Below, piece after piece: positions 1 to 5,735 of a DNA stretch of 22,518 nucleotides. The DNA lies in contig JACKAT010000073.1 in the NCBI GenBank assembly GCA_020634935.1, forward strand, positions 1 to 22,518, given 5' to 3'. A program made the translations under genes and the position numbers. Each line of letters begins with the position of its first letter. Positions within the stretch are counted from its first letter, which is position 1. The DNA is from Anaerolineales bacterium (GTDB lineage Bacteria > Chloroflexota > Anaerolineae > 4572-78 > J111). The notes beneath the pieces are model-generated. The model was not told where the DNA came from. It was given only the letters and a program-made list of their open reading frames with translations, and made no database searches.

Positions 1-98
1 AGGGTCCAAACTCTGGCTTGGGCGCTTATATTACCAAATTTTGTTCGCTTCGTAAAAGCTCAGGTGGAATAATTTTGGCTTCAGTTAAAAACTGCTTA

Positions 99-127
99 TT
101 GACAACTTGATGATTAGATGATAATCT
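99..127 (+). promoter_or_regulatory. Predicted sigma70-type promoter of the leftmost gene pair
   Basis: A consensus -35 TTGACA lies at 99-104. The -10 may be GATAAT at 120-125 (15-nt spacer) or TAATCT at 122-127 (17-nt spacer). It precedes the small gene at 283 and leaves a leader of roughly 150 nt. The -10 lies inside the inverted repeat described at 113-130, which suggests repression at this site. No transcript data are available. Confidence 0.45.
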
Positions 128-169
128 AATATTGTAGATATATATCTAAATAAACAAATATATATCTAA
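113..169. promoter_or_regulatory. AT-rich operator-like array of ATCTA/TAGAT motifs
   Basis: Three symmetric or repeated elements are packed in 57 bp. ATTAGAT (113-119) is inverted as ATCTAAT (124-130) with a 4-nt spacer. TAGATATATATCTA (135-148) is a perfect 14-bp palindrome. ATATATATCTAA occurs at 138-149 and again at 158-169, exactly 20 bp apart, about two helical turns. The first inverted repeat overlaps the predicted -10. An ArsR-type regulator is encoded 400 bp downstream, so autoregulation is a reasonable guess, but which protein binds is unknown. Confidence 0.4.
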
Positions 170-282
170 CCAAATTAGGGCGATACGAACTCCATTCGAC
201 CCAACTTTGGTCAGCCGAATAAATTGGGAATTCATTGGGTTTTTATGCGGCAAAAATTTTAATGACCCGGAAGGAGTGACGG

Positions 283-492
283 ATGTACCTCTGGGAAAAA
301 ATGGTCGATTATTATCAAGAAAAATATCTAACCGAAGCCGAACTGGCTCGCCAGGCCAAACAGTTGGCGGAAAAAAGAGAACGAAGGGTGAGTCGATTAG
401 CGGCTATAATCGGCGATCGCTTAATCGTATGGGGCCTGCGGTTGAAGGGGCATTATCCGCGGGTGGAGAAGGTCTATTCATCGCATCACTAA
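283..492 (+). CDS. Hypothetical protein, 69 residues
   Basis: I do not recognise this protein. It starts at an ATG preceded by a strong Shine-Dalgarno AAGGAG (271-276) with a 6-nt spacer, which is the main reason to accept it over the overlapping frame. Residues about 15-37 are rich in Glu, Lys, Arg, Gln and Ala and are probably helical or coiled. Residues about 38-58 form a basic amphipathic stretch with a Trp-Gly-Leu-Arg motif. There is no signal peptide, no clear membrane span and no cysteine. It lies upstream of the ArsR-type gene on the same strand and probably starts the same transcript, although that gene also seems to have its own promoter. It could be a small partner of the regulator or unrelated. 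Confidence 0.6.
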   Translation: MYLWEKMVDYYQEKYLTEAELARQAKQLAEKRERRVSRLAAIIGDRLIVWGLRLKGHYPRVEKVYSSHH

Positions 493-538
493 ATCCCCGC
501 CGATAATCCTCTAATCTCAATGAAGCGAGGTCAGGTTT

Positions 539-566
539 TTGGCGCAATCGAAAAAATCGGTACAAT
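539..566 (+). promoter_or_regulatory. Predicted promoter giving a leaderless mRNA for the ArsR-type gene
   Basis: TTGGCG (539-544) and TACAAT (561-566) are separated by 16 nt. The expected transcription start, seven bases after the -10, falls on the A of the ATG at 574. None of the possible start codons (520, 565, 574) has a convincing Shine-Dalgarno. A leaderless transcript would explain this. Confidence 0.45.
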
Positions 567-573
567 GGGGGTT

Positions 574-1641
574 ATGTCGAGTATCGATTCCCCGCCTAAA
601 TTATTGTGGGATGTAGGCACCGCCTACGATTTGTTTATGAGCCTGGAAGTGCTGCACCAACCGGAGGAGTTTGGGCTGCGAGGCGCCTGGGCGGCCGGTG
701 TCCGATCGCGCTTGCCGGCCCCGGAGCGAGAGATTTTGCAGCACACCAGCTCTTTTTACAAGGGACTCATGATCTGGGCCTATGCTTTGCCTGCGCCCAA
801 AGACAGCGCGACCGCGTTAAAGCATCTGGCCGAGCTGCCGCCAGAAGAGCGAATGCGCCTCCTGTTGTTGTCTGAGAAGTTGCCAGCCGAGGTGCAGACC
901 GTACTGGAAGTTGTTGCGGTTCGAGGAAGTTGGACCAATGCCGAGCAAAAAGTGCTGCGGTCGGCGTTGCGTGAGCTTAATTATTCGGCCGGTAGAGTAA
1001 ACGGCCTGCTGGATATTTGGGCTAATCTGGCTAAAGCGGGCGACCTGTATTTGACTGCCTTGCGGACCTATCACGATGTCTTTTTTGCCGAGGAGGAAAT
1101 TCGGATTCGACCGGCTCTGAAGGCGGCGGTTGAGCGCGCCCGGCAGTTGGCCGAGAAACTGGATACGTTAGAACTCCTTGAGGCTCTGTCGGAGGGGTTT
1201 CGATTTGGCGATACACTTCAAGTGTCGGAATTGGTGCTGATCCCCTCGTTTTGGATCACGCCGCTGATTTGTGATTTGAGAGTTTCGGCTAAAAAGATGC
1301 TGTTCGTGTTTGGGGGACGGCCGGCCAATGCCTCGCTCGTACCCGGCGAGGTGGTACCCGACGCCCTGTTTCGGGCCTTGAAGGCTCTGGCCGATCCGAC
1401 TCGCCTGCGGATTTTACGCTATCTGACCGCCGAACCGCTGACCCCGGCCCAATTAGCGCGTCGATTGCGGCTGCGCGCACCCACCGTGGTGCATCACCTG
1501 CGTGCTTTGCGGCTGGCCGGGTTGGTTTACCTAACTTTAGAAGCGAGCCATAAAGTCCACTACGCGGCTCGGTCTGAGGCGGTTGAAGCCATGTTTGGCG
1601 GCTTAAAGGATTTTTTGGAGCAGGATTTAGTAAATCGTTAA
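574..1641 (+). CDS. ArsR-family winged-helix regulator with long N-terminal domain
   Basis: This is a probable transcription regulator of 355 residues from the chosen start. The C-terminal part (about residues 266-337) is a classic ArsR winged helix: a helix with ADPTRLRILRYL, then a recognition region with APTVVHHLRALRLAGLV and a wing with HKVHYAAR. The N-terminal 250 residues open with WDVGTAYDLF and resemble the sensor-like domain (DUF5937 type) often fused to ArsR helices. Its ligand is unknown, and no paired metal-binding cysteines are visible. In-frame ATGs exist at 520 and 565, but they lack a ribosome binding site. I chose 574 because a -10 box ends seven bases before it. The 3' end overlaps the convergent kinase gene by 15 bp. 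The inverted repeats near 113-169 are candidate operators. Confidence 0.8.
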   Translation: MSSIDSPPKLLWDVGTAYDLFMSLEVLHQPEEFGLRGAWAAGVRSRLPAPEREILQHTSSFYKGLMIWAYALPAPKDSATALKHLAELPPEERMRLLLLSEKLPAEVQTVLEVVAVRGSWTNAEQKVLRSALRELNYSAGRVNGLLDIWANLAKAGDLYLTALRTYHDVFFAEEEIRIRPALKAAVERARQLAEKLDTLELLEALSEGFRFGDTLQVSELVLIPSFWITPLICDLRVSAKKMLFVFGGRPANASLVPGEVVPDALFRALKALADPTRLRILRYLTAEPLTPAQLARRLRLRAPTVVHHLRALRLAGLVYLTLEASHKVHYAARSEAVEAMFGGLKDFLEQDLVNR

Positions 1642-3294
1642 TGCCTCTCGAATTGGTTCTAGCGAAATCAGTTGCGGGGCAGCCGGCAGGGTAAAATAGA
1701 AGGTACAACCCTGACCAGGAATACCCGAACTTTCGACCCCCACCTCACCGCCTAATTTTTCGATGATTCGATGGACAATCGATAGACCCAGACCATGCCC
1801 TTCCGCTTTGGTCCGTTTTATCTGGGTGAAAGGGGCAAAGAGGCGGGCTTGTTCACTGGGGGTAAGGCCGTCGCCGCTGTCACGCACCCAATAGCGAACC
1901 ATCCCATTGGCCTGCTTTTCCCCGCCAATTTGAATGTGCGGCTGGTTCCCGCCATACTTAAGCGCATTGCTAATGTAATTGGCCCATACTTCTTCAATCC
2001 ACGGACCATAGCCCATCGCAATTGGCCAACTTGTGGGGAAAATGAATTGGGCTTGCTTTTGATCGATGAGATGGGCCAGCCGCTGCCGAACTTCAGACAC
2101 CAGGCCCAACATATCGATGATATGGGTTTCGATGTCGGTATCACGGATAGTGGCCAGCAGCAGCAGTTCATTGACAATCTCGTCCATTTTGCGGCTGCTG
2201 CGGGCAATGGTCACTAGGGTATCGTTCACCGCTTCTTCGGACATGGTCGAGCGGAATCTGATCAGCAGTTCGGCTAGACCAATAACCGGCCCTATAGGGG
2301 TTTTTAGATCGTGGGCCACGGTGTGGGCAAAGGCATCTAACTCTTCGTTGCGAGCCTGGAGTTCGGCCGTTTGGTGGCGGAGGGCTTCAACCAGGCGGGC
2401 GTTGTCGATGGCGATGGCGGCTGAGGCGGCCAGGGTTTCAACCAGCGCCCGGTCATGGGCGTTGAATGGCCCTTCGATTTTGTTAATCACTTCCAAAGCC
2501 CCGATGACCGTGCCGCGAGCGCTTAGAGGGACGGCCAGCAGCGACTCGGTATGGCATTTGGTTTCCCGATCAATTTCCGGCGCAAAACGGGGATCATCAG
2601 CGGCGCGGGTAATCGTGACGCTTTCGCCCTGTCTGGTAACCCAGCCGGCAATGCCCTGACCGGGCCGTAGGTGGAGTTTGGTCGAGATGTTGGACTGAGA
2701 GCGATGATAAGCGGCCTGGCAGATAAGCCCTTCTTTCGGCGGGTCGGCTTTGAGCCAAACGGAACTGCCTTCAGCCCCAATGGTTTCGGTTACGGCTTGC
2801 AGCAGTGTTGTGGTGATTTTCTGTAAATCCAGCGACGCCGTCAGTTCTTGGCCGACCAAGTTGAGCAGGGCTAGATTGCGGTTGGCCTCTTGGCGTTCGC
2901 GGATGAGGCGTTCTTTGACCAGCACCTGCTCGATGACCGCCGGCAGTAGTTCCAGGTAGCGCCCGTCGCCGTCTTTGACGATATAGTCGCTGGCCCCCAA
3001 TTTCATGGCCTCGATGGCGATCTGTTCGTTGCCGCTGCCGGTAATCATAATGGTCGGCGGCAGCGGCCCCCGCTCGGCCAGCCGGCGAATGACCGCCAGA
3101 CCATCGTAAATGGGCATGTTTTGATCGACCGCGATTACGTCATAGTGACCGGCATCGAATAGGCTTAGGCCGGTGTCACCGTCGGAAGCGATATCGATGG
3201 TATAGCCGGCGCGTTCCAGCTTTTTTTTGAAGAGCCGGGCCAGACCGGCGTCGTCTTCCATATAAAGAATGTGGGCGGCGTTTGAAGTTGGCAT
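1627..3294 (-). CDS. Receiver-GAF hybrid sensor histidine kinase
   Basis: This is a 555-residue signalling kinase, predicted cytoplasmic because no membrane segment is visible. The N-terminal receiver (about 8-125) has the acidic pair E13/D14/D15, the phospho-acceptor D57 and K107. A GAF domain spans about 148-302. The HisKA domain has its phospho-accepting H328 in HDLKTP. The catalytic domain shows the N box (N443), the G1 box DSGDG (472-476) and the G2 box GHGLGLS (499-505), so it should be active. It starts 2 nt after the stop of the upstream receiver gene, with GGGGGAGG as ribosome binding site inside that gene's end. It is the last gene of a three-gene unit. With the receiver at the front, it probably integrates a phosphoryl signal from a partner with a GAF-sensed ligand. 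The GAF shows no Cys-His pair for bilin binding. The 3' end overlaps the convergent ArsR-type gene. Confidence 0.9.
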   Translation of the reverse strand: MPTSNAAHILYMEDDAGLARLFKKKLERAGYTIDIASDGDTGLSLFDAGHYDVIAVDQNMPIYDGLAVIRRLAERGPLPPTIMITGSGNEQIAIEAMKLGASDYIVKDGDGRYLELLPAVIEQVLVKERLIRERQEANRNLALLNLVGQELTASLDLQKITTTLLQAVTETIGAEGSSVWLKADPPKEGLICQAAYHRSQSNISTKLHLRPGQGIAGWVTRQGESVTITRAADDPRFAPEIDRETKCHTESLLAVPLSARGTVIGALEVINKIEGPFNAHDRALVETLAASAAIAIDNARLVEALRHQTAELQARNEELDAFAHTVAHDLKTPIGPVIGLAELLIRFRSTMSEEAVNDTLVTIARSSRKMDEIVNELLLLATIRDTDIETHIIDMLGLVSEVRQRLAHLIDQKQAQFIFPTSWPIAMGYGPWIEEVWANYISNALKYGGNQPHIQIGGEKQANGMVRYWVRDSGDGLTPSEQARLFAPFTQIKRTKAEGHGLGLSIVHRIIEKLGGEVGVESSGIPGQGCTFYFTLPAAPQLISLEPIREALTIY

Positions 3295-3296
3295 GA

Positions 3297-3746
3297 CTAA
3301 TATCCTCCCCCGGGAATACTCACGACTGATAGAAACAGACCAATCTTGCGAATGGCATCTGAAAAATGTTGGTAGTCAACCGGTTTGGTGATATAAACAT
3401 TGCAGCCTAAATCGTAGCATTTGGTGATTTCTCTGGCGTCGTCGGTGGTAGTTAACATAATTACCGGAATACGTCGAGTGCTGGGGTCTTCTTTCATCCG
3501 TTTGAGCACTTGATACCCATTGAGCACGGGCAAATTGAGATCGAGCAAAACCAGCAGCGGTGGATCATGGGGGCTGCCGGCGTAGCGTCCTTCTTTAAAA
3601 AGGTAGTCGATGGCTTGCTGCCCGTCGCCGGCTTGCATGATTTGATTGGTAATATTGGCGCGTCGTAAGTTTTTCTCGATCAGACGGGCGTGACCGGGAT
3701 CGTCTTCAACTAGAAGAATGGTAACGGCTTGAACATTAGACATCAT
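3297..3746 (-). CDS. Single-domain response regulator, Rcp1/CheY type
   Basis: This is a 149-residue stand-alone receiver. The acidic residues are E14/D15/D16, the phospho-acceptor is D69 in LLDLNLP, the conserved Thr/Ser region is MLTTT, and the lysine is K121 in ITKPVD. The extended loop before D69 (YAGSPHDPP) and the LNLPVLNGYQVL stretch are typical of Rcp1-type regulators, which in known systems are phosphorylated by phytochrome-like kinases. There is no output domain, so it acts by protein contact or as a phosphate shuttle. It overlaps the upstream kinase gene by 11 nt, with GAGGAG seven bases before the ATG, which points to translational coupling. The likely donor is the kinase encoded just upstream, and the hybrid kinase downstream is a possible acceptor or partner. 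Confidence 0.92.
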   Translation of the reverse strand: MMSNVQAVTILLVEDDPGHARLIEKNLRRANITNQIMQAGDGQQAIDYLFKEGRYAGSPHDPPLLVLLDLNLPVLNGYQVLKRMKEDPSTRRIPVIMLTTTDDAREITKCYDLGCNVYITKPVDYQHFSDAIRKIGLFLSVVSIPGGGY

Positions 3747-5175
3747 GTTCAGACTCCTCGGCTAGATTGCAGGCAATGGTAAAGATAAAGGTCGAACCTA
3801 CCTCCAATTCCGACTCACAGTGGATTTGGCCGCCGTGCCGGCGCACCAGCGTCCGCACGTAGGCCAGCCCCATTCCTTCCCCCGGGACATCCTGTTGGCC
3901 GGCCCGGCGAAAAATATCAAATATTTTGGAGAGGTCGTCTTGAGCAATACCACGGCCGTTGTCGGAAATTCGAAAGGTGATGGCTTCGGGGCTAGCCTGG
4001 CCGCTGATGGTAATTTGGCCGGGGCGGGAGGGTATGAGATAGTTTAGGGCGTTGGCCAGCAGGTTGCCTAGAATCTGCTCCATCGAGGTGCGGTCGGCCA
4101 CGACCTCGGGCAGCGGGTCCACCATGACTACCGTCCGGGTCTGTTCGACTTGGTGGGCTAGCGAGGCAAGTGTATCTTGAACCAGCACGGTCATATCGAT
4201 GGCTTCAAACAGGAGTTCACGGCGGCCCAGACGCGATAGTTTGAGAATGGCGTTAATGAGGCTGTTCATCCGGCTGACAGAGCTGTTGATAAAGTCAAGG
4301 GCTTCCGGAATATCTTGACCGATAGCGGTCATAAGGTCGTCCCGGTGGGTGTCATCGAGCTGGGGCAGAATGGGGTTGAGCGCGGCGCGGAGGATATCCA
4401 CACTGTAATCGAGTTCGCCGGCAAAGCCTTTGATGTTGACTAGCGGCGCGCGCAGGTCGTGAGAAATGATGTAAGCAAAGTTTCGGAGTTCTTCGTTGGC
4501 GGCTTGCAGGTCGGCGGTGCGCTCTTTAACACGCTGTTCGAGTTTGTCGTTGGCATCTTGCAGGGCCAATTGGGTGCGGCGGTGGTCGGCCGTTGTGCCC
4601 AGAATATTGGCCACCGATTGCAGAAAGTAGATGTCATCCTGGGTAAATTTTCGTTTGTGGGCGGTATGAACACTGAGGACGCCAAATGGCCACTGCTGAC
4701 CATCGACAATGACGCTAACGCCGCTGACCAGCTTATGGCCATAGAGTTGGCCTGACTCATTAAAACGGGGGTCAGTGCGCAGGTCTTCGATGATGACGGG
4801 CTTGCTAGAGAAGAGGGTGTAGCCTAAATGGGTGTTAGGGTCGGCGTTGATGGTCGCCTGGCCGATCAATTCAGCCGGCCAGCCTGATCCGGCCCGTAGA
4901 CGCAAGAGGTCGCGATCCGGGTGAAGTTCCAAAATCTGGCAGTAGTCAACCTTGAGCGTGAGGGTGACGAGGACGGTAATTTCGTCGAGCAGGGGATCAA
5001 GGTCGCCGCCGGCCAGGGCTCGCTGGCCCAACTTGGCGATCATGGCCTGCTGGTAAGCGCGGCCCCTAAGTTCGGCCTCTACACGCCGTCGCACTGCTTC
5101 GGATGCCTCCAATTCAGCCACCCGTTGGCGCAACGCGGCCAACTCTTCCGTAAGATACACTGATGTAAGTTCCAC
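3736..5175 (-). CDS. GAF-domain sensor histidine kinase
   Basis: This is a 479-residue cytoplasmic kinase. It has an N-terminal coiled segment (about 8-40), a GAF domain (about 45-200), a second coiled linker (about 203-230), a HisKA domain with H239 in SHDLRAPL, and a catalytic domain with N375, the G1 box DNGRG (405-409) and the G2 box GEGMGL (432-437). All phosphotransfer motifs are intact. The start is GTG at 5175, chosen because GGAGAGG lies five bases upstream. The kinase half resembles that of Cph1-type phytochromes, which fits the Rcp1-type receiver encoded next, but there is no PHY domain. The GAF also lacks the usual Cys-His chromophore site, so the signal is probably not a bilin. 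It is the first gene of a three-gene unit. A MITE-like element lies 45 bp upstream of its start codon. Confidence 0.9.
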   Translation of the reverse strand: MELTSVYLTEELAALRQRVAELEASEAVRRRVEAELRGRAYQQAMIAKLGQRALAGGDLDPLLDEITVLVTLTLKVDYCQILELHPDRDLLRLRAGSGWPAELIGQATINADPNTHLGYTLFSSKPVIIEDLRTDPRFNESGQLYGHKLVSGVSVIVDGQQWPFGVLSVHTAHKRKFTQDDIYFLQSVANILGTTADHRRTQLALQDANDKLEQRVKERTADLQAANEELRNFAYIISHDLRAPLVNIKGFAGELDYSVDILRAALNPILPQLDDTHRDDLMTAIGQDIPEALDFINSSVSRMNSLINAILKLSRLGRRELLFEAIDMTVLVQDTLASLAHQVEQTRTVVMVDPLPEVVADRTSMEQILGNLLANALNYLIPSRPGQITISGQASPEAITFRISDNGRGIAQDDLSKIFDIFRRAGQQDVPGEGMGLAYVRTLVRRHGGQIHCESELEVGSTFIFTIACNLAEESEHDV

Positions 5176-5220
5176 TTTTTCCTCTCCAATTGGCCAGTGA
5201 AATCTTGGATGTTAAATTGT

Positions 5221-5342
5221 CAGCACTTACGCAAAAATCAGGTGACAGTCACTTATTGTCAATCGATCAGCACCGGGTTAGCTCAAAGAGATTGGTTTGA
5301 CGTGTCCAAGTGACTGTCACCTTTAGAACTGCGTAAGTCCTG
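5221..5342. mobile_element. MITE-like element, copy 1 (122 bp)
   Basis: The ends are inverted repeats CAGCACTTACGC (5221-5232) and, read on the minus strand, CAGGACTTACGC (5331-5342), with one mismatch in 12. The insertion is flanked by a perfect 5-bp direct repeat ATTGT (5216-5220 and 5343-5347), as expected for a target duplication. A second, perfect inverted pair lies inside: AGGTGACAGTCACTT (5240-5254) against AAGTGACTGTCACCT (5308-5322). No reading frame for a transposase fits, so it must be moved by an enzyme encoded elsewhere. A diverged copy lies at 18636-18767. I cannot assign the parent insertion-sequence family. Confidence 0.8.
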
Positions 5343-5383
5343 ATTGTTTTTAGGAATAAGCTGTGGCTGGCAGCTTAAAACTT

Positions 5384-5429
5384 AAAGGCACAGAGGTAGA
5401 GCAGCATCTCTGTGCCTTTATTTTGTTTT
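5384..5429 (+). terminator. Terminator-like hairpin in the rel upstream region
   Basis: A perfect 12-bp stem is formed by AAAGGCACAGAG (5384-5395) and CTCTGTGCCTTT (5408-5419) with a 12-nt loop, followed by ATTTTGTTTT. It looks like a rho-independent terminator, but no gene ends here. It may insulate rel from transcription coming from the left, or it may be a leftover of a lost gene. It lies upstream of the predicted rel promoter, so it is not a rel attenuator. Confidence 0.4.
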
Positions 5430-5623
5430 CCTAACAAAACATGTATCAATTGATTGATAAGGTGCGGAGTGATAAATTCGGTCTGCTGGATGATCGGTGG
5501 TTCAAATATGCGGAGACAGGGTTTTGTCATTAAAACCAAGCCGCAATTAGAGTAACACACATTACTCAGAATTTGATTTAAACTTAATTAGAAAATAATT
5601 AGAGATTTTTTATTGATTTTTCA

Positions 5624-5652
5624 TTGCTCAATCAGGGGCGATGGAGTATACT
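5624..5652 (+). promoter_or_regulatory. Predicted rel promoter
   Basis: TTGCTC (5624-5629) and TATACT (5647-5652) are separated by 17 nt. The -10 matches the consensus at five of six bases; the -35 is weak beyond TTG. The expected start near 5659 gives a leader of about 77 nt. Its position rules out the longer open frame starting at 5613 as the real start of rel. Confidence 0.5.
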
Positions 5653-5735
5653 ATACGTTAATCTACTCAGTTTTACGTTCACCTGCCACAATCCAAAGCG
5701 GAATTGCCCCCGCCAAGAGGACGGAGAAGTCGTAT

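Larger units (their letters stand above)
5176..5735. other. Divergent intergenic region between kinase operon and rel
   Basis: I find no convincing gene in this 560-nt stretch. It holds the MITE-like element (5221-5342), a hairpin AAGCTG/CAGCTT near 5359-5377, the terminator-like stem at 5384-5419, an AT-rich run from about 5560 to 5625, and the rel promoter and leader. An open frame on the minus strand at 5375-5560 has no ribosome binding site and an unconvincing composition. I could not identify a good promoter for the minus-strand kinase operon. Confidence 0.6.

Noticed and set aside
207..506. 99-residue open frame overlapping the small gene at 283
   Set aside because: It has no ribosome binding site, and the overlapping frame has a strong one with ideal spacing and a more protein-like composition.
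5375..5560. 61-residue minus-strand frame in the rel upstream region
   Set aside because: It spans the terminator-like hairpin, has no ribosome binding site and looks like chance AT-rich sequence.
5613..5735. N-terminal extension of Rel
   Set aside because: The codon at 5613 lies upstream of the predicted promoter and has no ribosome binding site. The extension does not resemble RSH N-termini.
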